Origin: JACKFB01 sp041389525
GTDB taxonomy: Bacteria > Myxococcota_A > UBA9042 > PHBI01 > JACKFB01
Direction of reading: 5' to 3'
NCBI GenBank assembly: GCA_041389525.1
Contig: JAWKRR010000003.1
Span: 62,001 to 126,000 of the forward strand
DNA length: 64,000 bases
Part shown: positions 43,918 through 51,334 of the stretch, piece after piece
Layout: every line of letters begins with the position of its first letter
Position numbering within the stretch: position 1 is the first letter of the stretch
Position numbers and translations under genes: made by a program
Notes under the pieces: generated by a model
What the model was told of the DNA's origin: nothing
The model's database searches: none
The model's input: the letters and a program-made list of their open reading frames with translations, nothing else

Positions 43918-45522
43918 ATGGCTAAGAAGACTCCAGCGAAAAAGACTCCGGGGGACGCCGACCGGCGTCTCATCATTCGTCCACTGTCCCTCGACGACCT
44001 CGAGGGCATCCAAGAACTGCACCGCCGCTGCTTTCCCGGCATGGCGCCCTGGTCGCAGAAGCAGCTTTATTGCCAGCTCGAGCGATTTCCGGACGGCCAG
44101 ATCGGTATCGAGATGGACGGGCAGCTCGTCGCGACCTCGTCGAGCCTCATCGTCCAGGGCGACACCTGGGAAGGCGCTCACACCTTCAAAGAGGTGTCCG
44201 ACGACGGCCGCATCGGTATCCACACCGAGGATGGCGACACGCTCTACGGCATCGACATCGCCGTGGACCCCGCCTTTCGCGGGCTGCGGCTCGCGCGGCG
44301 CATTTACGACGCCCGCAAGGCCCTGGTTCGACAGCGAAATCTGCGCCGCATCTTCATCGGCGGCCGCATCCCCGGCTACAAGAAGCACGCCAAGACCCTG
44401 ACCCCCGAGGACTACGTCGCGCGCGTGGTCCAGAAGAGCCTGCGCGACCCGGTCCTCACCGCCCAGGTCTCCAACGGCTTCGCCATCGTCCGCCTGCTCT
44501 CGGGCTACCTCCCCGAGGACAAGGCGTCGGGCGAAAACGCCGTGCTCATGGAGTGGCTCAACCCCTCCTGGGTGCCGCCGAACGTCCGCGCCGCCGCGCC
44601 CACACCCACCCGCGCTCGCGTCGCCGCCGTCCAGTACCAGATGCGCAACATCAAGTCCTTCGAGGACTTCGCGACCCAGGTCGAGTTCTTCGCCGACACG
44701 GCCGCCGACTACCGCTGCGACTTCCTGCTCTACCCGGAGCTATTGACCAACCAGCTCCTCGCGCTGGTCCCGGCCAGCCGCCCCGCGCTCTCGGCCCGCC
44801 GCCTCCACGAGTTCACCGACCGCTACATCGAGCTGTTCCGCCGCCTCGCCATCAAGTTCGCCGTCAACATCATCGGCGGCACCCACCTCACCGTGGTCGG
44901 CGACACCCTCTACAACATCGCCTACCTCTTCCACCGCGACGGCCGCATCGACACCCAGCGCAAGCTGCACATCACGCCCAGCGAGGGCCACTGGTGGGGC
45001 GTGTCCGCCGGCAACAGCCTCGAGGTCTTCGACACCGACCGCGGGCCTATCTCGATCCTCATCTGCTACGACGTCGAGTTCCCAGAGCTCGCCCGCACCG
45101 CGCGGGCCCGCGGCGCCGAGATGCTCTTCGTCCCTTACAACACGGACATCCGCGCCGCCCACCTGCGCGTCCGCTCCTGCGCTCAGGCCCGCTGCATCGA
45201 GAACCACGTCTACGTCGTCACCGGCGGCGCGGTCGGCAACCTGCCCTTCGTGGAGGGCGCCGACATCCACTACGCGCAGTCCGCTGTCCTGACGCCTTCG
45301 GACATCCCGTTCGCCCGCGACGGCATCGCGTCCGAGGCCACGCCCAACGTCGAGACCATGGTCATCCACGACCTGGACCTCGATCTGCTGCGCCGGACGC
45401 TGCGAACCGGCAGCGTGCGCCCCTGGGCCGACAGGCGCCTGGACCTCTACGACGTGGTCTGGCGCGGCGAGGTGACGCCGCCCGTCGAGAAGGTCGCCGC
45501 CGAGATTCTCGCCGAGGAGTAG
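43918..45522 (+). CDS. Fused GNAT acetyltransferase / carbon-nitrogen hydrolase
   Basis: 534 residues. Residues 17-215 are a GNAT domain (IIRPLSLDDLEGIQELHRRC; acetyl-CoA site AVDPAFRGLRLARRIYDAR). Residues 230-530 are a nitrilase/carbon-nitrogen hydrolase domain with the catalytic triad Glu274 (LLYPELLTNQ), Lys349 (RKLHITPSE) and Cys383 (ILICYDVEFPE). Such GNAT-nitrilase fusions are known as a predicted bifunctional family of unknown substrate. The start used is ATG 43918; another ATG lies at 43906, and neither has a clear Shine-Dalgarno. The cobalamin adenosyltransferase gene follows 3 nt later with GAGGAG in this gene's end. Confidence 0.9.
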   Translation: MAKKTPAKKTPGDADRRLIIRPLSLDDLEGIQELHRRCFPGMAPWSQKQLYCQLERFPDGQIGIEMDGQLVATSSSLIVQGDTWEGAHTFKEVSDDGRIGIHTEDGDTLYGIDIAVDPAFRGLRLARRIYDARKALVRQRNLRRIFIGGRIPGYKKHAKTLTPEDYVARVVQKSLRDPVLTAQVSNGFAIVRLLSGYLPEDKASGENAVLMEWLNPSWVPPNVRAAAPTPTRARVAAVQYQMRNIKSFEDFATQVEFFADTAADYRCDFLLYPELLTNQLLALVPASRPALSARRLHEFTDRYIELFRRLAIKFAVNIIGGTHLTVVGDTLYNIAYLFHRDGRIDTQRKLHITPSEGHWWGVSAGNSLEVFDTDRGPISILICYDVEFPELARTARARGAEMLFVPYNTDIRAAHLRVRSCAQARCIENHVYVVTGGAVGNLPFVEGADIHYAQSAVLTPSDIPFARDGIASEATPNVETMVIHDLDLDLLRRTLRTGSVRPWADRRLDLYDVVWRGEVTPPVEKVAAEILAEE

Positions 45523-45525
45523 CCC

Positions 45526-46110
45526 ATGGTGCGCCTGACCAAGATCTACACGCGCACGGGCGACGGCGGTGAGACACGCCTCGTCGGCGGCCAGCAGGTC
45601 CCCAAAGACTCGCTGCGCATCGAGTCCTACGGGACCGTCGACGAGCTGAACACCACCCTCGGCCTGGTCCGCGCCGCCCTCTTTGTCCCCGAGAGCAAGC
45701 TCGGAACTGAAGATCGTGACGCGCTGCTTCGTTGGATCCACGGGGTCCAGCAATGCCTATTCAATCTCGGCTCGGATCTCGCGACCTATATGGAGGACCG
45801 CTGGCCCGGCCAGCCCCTCATCACCGCCGCCGACATCACCGCCCTCGAAGAGACCATCGACCAGTGGAACGAAACCCTCGAACCCCTGAAGAGCTTCGTC
45901 CTGCCGGGCGGCAGCCTCGCCGTGGCGCACCTGCACCAGGCGCGGACCGTATGTCGACGCGCCGAGCGCCGCGTGCTCACCTTGGCGCACGCCGAGGCCG
46001 TGGGCGAGCTTGTCGTGCCCTACCTCAATCGCCTGTCCGACGCGCTCTTCGTGGCCTCTCGCTGGGTGGCGCTGCGCTCCGGCGAAGACGAAGTGCTCTG
46101 GGAGTACTGA
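45526..46110 (+). CDS. Cob(I)alamin adenosyltransferase (PduO/MMAB type)
   Basis: 194 residues. The ATP-site motif KIYTRTGDGGETRLVGG at the N-terminus, SYGTVDELNTTLGLVRA, and the helical C-terminus with CRRAERRVLTL and YLNRLSDALFVASRW are diagnostic of PduO-type ATRs. The enzyme transfers the adenosyl group from ATP to cob(I)alamin to make coenzyme B12. No B12-dependent enzyme is in the window. Confidence 0.94.
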   Translation: MVRLTKIYTRTGDGGETRLVGGQQVPKDSLRIESYGTVDELNTTLGLVRAALFVPESKLGTEDRDALLRWIHGVQQCLFNLGSDLATYMEDRWPGQPLITAADITALEETIDQWNETLEPLKSFVLPGGSLAVAHLHQARTVCRRAERRVLTLAHAEAVGELVVPYLNRLSDALFVASRWVALRSGEDEVLWEY

Positions 46111-46147
46111 ACCCCTCCCCGGCCCCCCGAATCTCCCGATGGCGCCT

Positions 46148-47044
46148 ATGAAATCGCAACACGCCATGGAGTCCGCGGGCGCCACCCGCTACGCCACCGG
46201 GGCCGCCCTGATGCTGCTCGCCGGCGTCGTCTCCGGGCTGCTGCTGGCCGTCGTGATCTCGGGCTTTCACATGCGGTTCTACATCCCGCTGCTGATGCCC
46301 GCGATCATCGGGTGGGGCGTCGGCAGCGCCGTCGCCTTCGTGCGCACCCGCAGCCGCGTCGCCGACCCCATGCCCGCGATCGCCGCGGCGCTGCTGGGCG
46401 GGCTCATCGCGTACGGCGGCTACCACGTCATCGTTTACGGCCGCCTGCTGGGCTTCCTCGCCGAGAACATGACGTCGCTGGTCGACCGCGCCGCCGGCGA
46501 CCCACGCGCCGCCGTCCAGCAGTTCTTCGAGGAGACCACCGGCCAATCCGGCATCTGGGCCTACCTGCAGTTCGTCTCCGAGGGCCGCGGCGCCAAGCTC
46601 TCACCCTTGGGATTCCTCGGCGCCGCCGAGCTGGGCACCGCGGTCACGGTCATCGGCATCGCGCTCGAGACCGTCATCGCGCTGGTCGGCGCCGTGGCCT
46701 TCGTGGCCATCCGCAGCGGCCCGCTGCGCGTGGGCGCCTCAGCCGAAGCCCTGGAAGGCCCGCGCATCCGCGAGATCATCGCCCGCACCGACGACGCCAC
46801 CCTGGCCGCCGCCATGCACGCCCTCGACGCTGGCGACTTCGAGGCCGCCGGCCGCGTCCTGCGAAACCCCACCGTCGAGGACACCTTCGCCGTCGCTATG
46901 GTCTTCAACCCATACACGGCCGACGCCTACACCATGGAGATTCACGAGCTGACGCCCGCCGGCCTGGGCACACTGCGCGCCCGGCGCGAGCTGTCGAGCT
47001 GGGACGGCCAGGCGATCTGCGACGAGCTGCGCATCCAGCGCTGA
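46148..47044 (+). CDS. Membrane protein of unknown function
   Basis: About 298 residues from ATG 46148 (ATG 46139 would add three). About four hydrophobic helices are visible: ALMLLAGVVSGLLLAVVIS, FYIPLLMPAIIGWGVGSAV, IAAALLGGLIAYGGYHVIVY, and VTVIGIALETVIALVGAVAF after a soluble loop (about 110-160). The C-terminal 100 residues are cytoplasmic or soluble, with no known motif. I do not recognise the family. It follows the adenosyltransferase by about 37 nt on the same strand, which suggests an operon. Confidence 0.7.
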   Translation: MKSQHAMESAGATRYATGAALMLLAGVVSGLLLAVVISGFHMRFYIPLLMPAIIGWGVGSAVAFVRTRSRVADPMPAIAAALLGGLIAYGGYHVIVYGRLLGFLAENMTSLVDRAAGDPRAAVQQFFEETTGQSGIWAYLQFVSEGRGAKLSPLGFLGAAELGTAVTVIGIALETVIALVGAVAFVAIRSGPLRVGASAEALEGPRIREIIARTDDATLAAAMHALDAGDFEAAGRVLRNPTVEDTFAVAMVFNPYTADAYTMEIHELTPAGLGTLRARRELSSWDGQAICDELRIQR

Positions 47045-47066
47045 GGTTGAGCCGCCGGCTGCGACC

Positions 47067-47432
47067 TCAGAACACCGAGCAGACGCTTAGCTCGTCGGGG
47101 CGCACGACCCGCTCATAGCAGGCGAGCTGCCCGTCCGACGCGTGCTCGACACAGCGCGCGGTGCAGTCCGCCATCCACGGGGCCGCCGCGTCGCCCGGAA
47201 GCTCGCCCGTGCTGACGTCGAAGATGTGCCGACACGCCTGCACGCAGCGCGCCTCGGAGACCGCGCCCGCCGGAGCGTCGGGAGCGACCGGCTCGCCGTC
47301 CTCCTCGTCGACCACCGCGGGCTGGCGCTCGGTCACCGGCGGCGGGGCCGTAGGCTTCACCACGGCTCGCGGCGCGCACGCCACGCCGCTCAGCGCACAG
47401 AGGACCACGACCACCAGCGTCCGAATCGTCAT
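47067..47432 (-). CDS. Small lipoprotein with paired cysteines
   Basis: 121 residues. The signal peptide ends in a lipobox (LSGVAC, Cys19). The mature part has a Pro/Glu/Ala-rich segment (about 20-58), then six cysteines in ARCVQACRHIF, ADCTARCVEH, ACYERV and SVCSVF, probably disulphide-bonded. No known domain. It lies convergent with the membrane protein (22-nt gap) and divergent from truD (62-nt gap). A similar cysteine pattern appears in the lipoprotein at 63299-63901. Confidence 0.75.
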   Translation of the reverse strand: MTIRTLVVVVLCALSGVACAPRAVVKPTAPPPVTERQPAVVDEEDGEPVAPDAPAGAVSEARCVQACRHIFDVSTGELPGDAAAPWMADCTARCVEHASDGQLACYERVVRPDELSVCSVF

Positions 47433-47494
47433 GGCCGCGCAGCCTACACCAAGCCGCGCTTCCCGCCCCCTCCCTATCCAGCTACCCTGCCGCG

Positions 47495-48595
47495 ATGAAC
47501 GACACAGCCCGAGATCCCTCGCCCGTCCTGCCCCCGCTCCCCGGCGTCCCCCAAGGCTCCGGCGGCGGCCGCATCAAAGCCGAGCCCCGAGACTTCGTCG
47601 TCGACGAGATCCCCGCCTACCCGCCCGCTGGCGAGGGCGAGTTCTTCCTCCTCCACCTCGAGAAGGAGGACGTGGCCGCGGGCGAGTTCCTGCAGCAGAT
47701 CGCGCGGCGCCTCGGTGTCCCGCGCGAGACCATCGGCGCGGCTGGGATGAAGGATCGGCGGGCGATCACACGCCAGTGGGTCAGCGTGCCGTCACGCGGC
47801 GTCGACCCCACGCAGGTCGAGGGGCCTGTTGGCCAGACCGGGGCGATTCGGCTGCTGGCCGTGGACCGGCACCCCCAGAAGCTGCGGACCGGGCACCTGC
47901 ACGGCAACCGCTTCAGCGTGCGGCTGACCGAGCGCAGCCCCGACGACGACGCGCTGGCGGCCGAGATCCTCAGCGCGCTGGCGACTCGCGGCATGCCCAA
48001 CGCGTTCGGCCCGCAGCGCTTCGGCCACGGCAGCACGATGCGAGCTGGCTTTGCGGTGCTGCGCGGCGATTTCGTGCGCGATCGGCACCTGCGTCGCCTC
48101 GGGATCTCGGCGGTGCAGGCGTGGGTCTTCAACCTGTGGCTGGCCAAGCGGCTGGCCGCCGGGACCGTCGAGCAGGCCATCGAGGGCGACGTGCTCAAGA
48201 AGCGCGAGTCGGGCGGGATCTTCAACTGCACCGAGCCCGAGGTGGACACGGCGCGTATCCGGGCGGGCGAGCTTGTGGTGACCGGGCCGCTGCCGGGGTC
48301 GAAGCTGCGGCGGGCGCTGGGGCCCTCGGCCGAGCTCGAGGACGCCGCGTTGGTCGAGGCCGGCCTCGCTGCGAACGCGTTCGCGGCCATCGGAAAGCTG
48401 GCGCCGGGGACGCGCCGCCCTGCCCTGGTCTTCCCGAAAGACGTGGCCACCCACCGCGACGAGCGCGGGCTGGTGCTGGAGTTCACGCTGCAGCCGGGTG
48501 CCTACGCCACGGTGTTGCTGGCGGCGATTTGCGGCAGCCCGGGAGACGGCGGCGAGGGCGATGAGAGCGGCGAGGACGCCGACTCCGAAGGCTGA
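47495..48595 (+). CDS. truD: tRNA pseudouridine(13) synthase TruD
   Basis: 366 residues. TruD motifs are IKAEPRDFVVDEIPAY at the N-terminus, the catalytic-Asp region AGMKDRRAITRQWVSV, LRTGHLHGNRFSV, and NAFGPQRFGHGSTMR. It converts U13 of tRNA-Glu to pseudouridine. The C-terminal acidic extension (GDGGEGDESGEDADSEG) is beyond the usual end. Length is typical. Confidence 0.93.
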   Translation: MNDTARDPSPVLPPLPGVPQGSGGGRIKAEPRDFVVDEIPAYPPAGEGEFFLLHLEKEDVAAGEFLQQIARRLGVPRETIGAAGMKDRRAITRQWVSVPSRGVDPTQVEGPVGQTGAIRLLAVDRHPQKLRTGHLHGNRFSVRLTERSPDDDALAAEILSALATRGMPNAFGPQRFGHGSTMRAGFAVLRGDFVRDRHLRRLGISAVQAWVFNLWLAKRLAAGTVEQAIEGDVLKKRESGGIFNCTEPEVDTARIRAGELVVTGPLPGSKLRRALGPSAELEDAALVEAGLAANAFAAIGKLAPGTRRPALVFPKDVATHRDERGLVLEFTLQPGAYATVLLAAICGSPGDGGEGDESGEDADSEG

Positions 48596-48699
48596 CCCGC
48601 GCGCGCACGGCGGGAGACTGGCCAGCGCCCGCGAATCCGACTAAGTACCCAGCAACCGGCGACCTACGGGCGGGCCGGCGCGGACCGAGGTGAGGCGAG

Positions 48700-49053
48700 A
48701 TGGCGTTCGAAATCGTCGATGTAGGCCAGCGCCTGCTGGGAGCGGAGAGCGCTGCCGCCAGCGCGGCCCCGGAGTTGCTAGTCCGCGGCCCGGCGGCCGC
48801 GTGGAGCCTGCTGCGACTCGCGGAGGGCGAGCACTACGACGACTCGGACGCGGCGTGCATCGAGCGCTCGTTTCTGATCCTCGAAGGCTTCGGCTCGGCC
48901 GTAACGCCCGAGCGCACGACGACCGTGGCCGCCGGACTGCTGGTCCTCGTCCCCGCGGGCGTGGCCTTTGATTTGCGGAATGACTCGAGCACGCCGTTGG
49001 TCGTCTTGCTCGCCACGCGTCCCCGTGTGCTGCCTCCCAAGGAGCCTTCGTGA
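48700..49053 (+). CDS. Cupin-like protein
   Basis: 117 residues from ATG 48700; GAGGTGAGG lies close upstream. The second half has a cupin-like beta pattern (ERSFLILEGFGSAVTPERTTTVAAGLLVLVPAGVAFDLRNDSSTPL): an evidently small jelly roll with PAG turn. The metal-binding His residues of canonical cupins are not seen, so it may be a non-enzymatic fold. It overlaps the next gene by GTGA. Confidence 0.62.
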   Translation: MAFEIVDVGQRLLGAESAAASAAPELLVRGPAAAWSLLRLAEGEHYDDSDAACIERSFLILEGFGSAVTPERTTTVAAGLLVLVPAGVAFDLRNDSSTPLVVLLATRPRVLPPKEPS

Positions 49054-51092
49054 AGCAATTTCGCGCCGTCGCCATCTCGTTTTTTGCGCTCTCTCTGACC
49101 GCGACCGCCGCGCACGCCGAGGCGGGCAAGCCGAACGCGCTCGAGGTGGGGCCGACCGACGCGCCCTTCGTAGTGGCTGCGACGGCCGTGGGCCGGCTCG
49201 AGGACGAGGTGTTCACGTTCCTGGAGCAGGTCGAGCGGCTGGGATTGGAAGATCCGGGGCTGCGCACGCTGCGGGCGAAGACCCTCGAGAAGCTTGGCAA
49301 GAAGAAGGGCTCGGTGATTCGGGCGGCCGGCATCGACCCCAAGGGCGCGATGGCGGTCTACGGGGTCACGGTCGAGGGGCGGCTGACGGTGGGCGGCGCG
49401 GTCGACATCATCGACCGGGACGCCTTCGTGCGGGCGCTGGCCGTGATGCAGGAAGAGGCGCAGTGGGTGCCCTATGGCGAGAAGCCCAAGCGCGCGGTCA
49501 TCACGAAGCGCGAGCTCGGTGGCGGCGGCTTCGAGGCGACCGTGGGGCTGCCGGAGTCGAGCGGCGTGACCGTTCGCGTCCATGAGGGCGTGGCGGTCTT
49601 CGCGGCAGAGACTGCAGTGCTGGACTCGTTTCGGCTGGCGGGCGGGCAGCGCATCGACATCGCCGACCGGCTGCCGGCGGACGGCGTCGGGCTGGTGGTG
49701 CGCGTGCGGCCGACGGCGGGCGGCATGACCCAGGAGGTCGGCATCCCGATCGGCGCGGTCCTCGAGCACATGGAGGCGGTGTGGCGTGAGACGCCGGACG
49801 GCTTTTTGGCGGACGGGACGCTGCGATTCGCGACCGATCTCGAGCCGTGGCTGGCGCTGGCGCGGCCGGGGCCGGCCGGTGAGGCGGCGCGCGGCGTGAT
49901 GAAGTCGCTGGTGGGCCCTGAGACGGGGCTGTGGCTGCGGTGGAGCGTGGACGCGCAGGCCGCGTGGTCGCTGGCGAAGACGTTGCTCGGCGACGCGCTC
50001 GGCGACGTGCAGAAGGAGATCAAGCGCGAGACGGGCCTGGACATGAAGCGGGACATCGTCGACGCGGTGACGGGCGACCTGCTCTTCGCCTGTGACGACG
50101 GCATCCTGAGCTGCGTGGCGGTGTTCGGGACGTCGAAGGGCGGGCGGGCGCTGTCGAGCGTGAAGCGGGCGATGGACCGGGCGGCGCGCGACAACGATCG
50201 CATGCGGCTTGTGCACGAGCGGTCGTCGTTGCCGGGTGGGCGCACGCTGTACCGCACGCAGGTCGAGGAGAAGCGCTGGAAGGCTGAGGAGACGGGGCCC
50301 GACGAGTGGAACCCGATGGTCCAGTTTTACTGGGGAGCGCGCGATCACGCGCTGATCATCGGGCTGACGCGGGACGGCGTGATGGACGCGCTGACGCGGT
50401 CGCTGTCGGGGCCGGGCAAGGTGCCGGATTTCCTGGTCGGGCGCGGCTTCGACGCGGAGACGGGGGCGGCGTACTACCAGCGCGGGCGCGAGCCGATGCG
50501 GATCTTGCGCATGGTGGCTGCGGTCCTGCGGGCGGTGGTGCCGTCCGAAGCGGCGGTCGGCATCGCCGCGCGCGCCTTCGAGTTCTACGCGGCGGCCGAG
50601 GACTTCATGTGGGAGCGGGCGTCGATCCTCAAGAGCAACGGCCTGGACTGGAGCTTCCACGGGCTCGTCACGACCCTGCCGTCGGAGGGCAGCACCAGCT
50701 TCGACGCCGCGCTGGCGAAGGCGTGGGAGGCCGCGCTGAGCCTGCGGTACCGCGGGCGGACCCGGCAGTCCAACGAGGCGATGCTCGATCTCGCGACCCG
50801 CGCGCCGGACAGCCCGTGGGGCATGAAGGCGAAGCTCTACGCCCTCGCCTCCGACGACGCGTCGATGCTGACCACCGTGTTCTACATGGCCGGCCTCGTC
50901 AGCGCCCGAAGCATGATGCAGGCGACGATGCCGAGCGAAGAGATCGCCCCCGCGCAGCCGTCAGCCTGCCTGAGCCTGGAGTCCATGACCTGCTCCGGGC
51001 CCAGCTACAACCAAGGCAGCTGCCAGATCGCCATGAACGGGATGGAGGCGGACTGTGAGGCAGAGCTGCAGGCGGTGCTGAGCGCCCCGTAG
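49050..51092 (+). CDS. Secreted 680-residue protein of unknown function
   Basis: I do not recognise a named domain. There is a signal peptide (VAISFFALSLTATAAHA, cleavage near residue 22). The body is a long beta/alpha protein with repeated YGVTVEGRLTV- and FFWGARDHALIIGL-like strands. It resembles in layout the DUF3352-type periplasmic proteins, but this is weak. The C-terminal 45 residues hold four cysteines (SACLSLESMTCSG, SCQIAMNG, DCEAELQ). It starts with GTG in a GTGA overlap with the cupin-like gene and ends 71 nt before the tRNA gene. Confidence 0.72.
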   Translation: MKQFRAVAISFFALSLTATAAHAEAGKPNALEVGPTDAPFVVAATAVGRLEDEVFTFLEQVERLGLEDPGLRTLRAKTLEKLGKKKGSVIRAAGIDPKGAMAVYGVTVEGRLTVGGAVDIIDRDAFVRALAVMQEEAQWVPYGEKPKRAVITKRELGGGGFEATVGLPESSGVTVRVHEGVAVFAAETAVLDSFRLAGGQRIDIADRLPADGVGLVVRVRPTAGGMTQEVGIPIGAVLEHMEAVWRETPDGFLADGTLRFATDLEPWLALARPGPAGEAARGVMKSLVGPETGLWLRWSVDAQAAWSLAKTLLGDALGDVQKEIKRETGLDMKRDIVDAVTGDLLFACDDGILSCVAVFGTSKGGRALSSVKRAMDRAARDNDRMRLVHERSSLPGGRTLYRTQVEEKRWKAEETGPDEWNPMVQFYWGARDHALIIGLTRDGVMDALTRSLSGPGKVPDFLVGRGFDAETGAAYYQRGREPMRILRMVAAVLRAVVPSEAAVGIAARAFEFYAAAEDFMWERASILKSNGLDWSFHGLVTTLPSEGSTSFDAALAKAWEAALSLRYRGRTRQSNEAMLDLATRAPDSPWGMKAKLYALASDDASMLTTVFYMAGLVSARSMMQATMPSEEIAPAQPSACLSLESMTCSGPSYNQGSCQIAMNGMEADCEAELQAVLSAP

Positions 51093-51121
51093 CTGGAAGT
51101 CAGTCCGAAGCCGAAACATGC

Positions 51122-51150
51122 TTGCCGTGGGTGAAAGGCCGTGATAGCCA
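51122..51150 (+). promoter_or_regulatory. Possible promoter of tRNA-Ala
   Basis: TTGCCG (51122-51127) and TAGCCA (51145-51150) are separated by exactly 17 nt. The -10 lies 13 nt before the mature tRNA 5' end. Confidence 0.4.
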
Positions 51151-51163
51151 CTCACCCGCTTTC

Positions 51164-51236
51164 GGGGTCATAGCTCAGTTGGTAGAGCGCTTGAATGGCA
51201 TTCAAGAGGTCCGGAGTTCGACTCTCCGTGGCTCCA
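51164..51236 (+). tRNA. tRNA-Ala (anticodon GGC)
   Basis: 73 nt to the discriminator base. Acceptor stem is GGGGTCA / TGGCTCC with two G-U wobbles. The D-arm contains AGCTCAGTTGGTAGAGC. The anticodon stem-loop is CTTGA-ATGGCAT-TCAAG with GGC at positions 34-36. The T-arm is CGGAG-TTCGACT-CTCCG. The discriminator A51236 is followed by CCG, so CCA is not encoded completely and needs CCA-adding enzyme. Confidence 0.96.
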
Positions 51237-51241
51237 CCGAG

Positions 51242-51275
51242 AAAGGCCCGCAACTTTAACGAGTTGCGGGCCTTT
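51242..51275 (+). terminator. Intrinsic terminator of tRNA-Ala
   Basis: A perfect 14-bp stem: AAAGGCCCGCAACT (51242-51255) pairs with AGTTGCGGGCCTTT (51262-51275) across a 6-nt loop. It is followed by a T-containing tail (CGCTTTCT). It starts 5 nt after the tRNA and has A/T at both ends of the stem, so it would also terminate transcription from the other side. Confidence 0.9.
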
Positions 51276-51334
51276 CGCTTTCTGGGCTGCATGCCGCTGG
51301 CAGCCGACCTGCGCTGATGGCGCCGCCGGGACGA

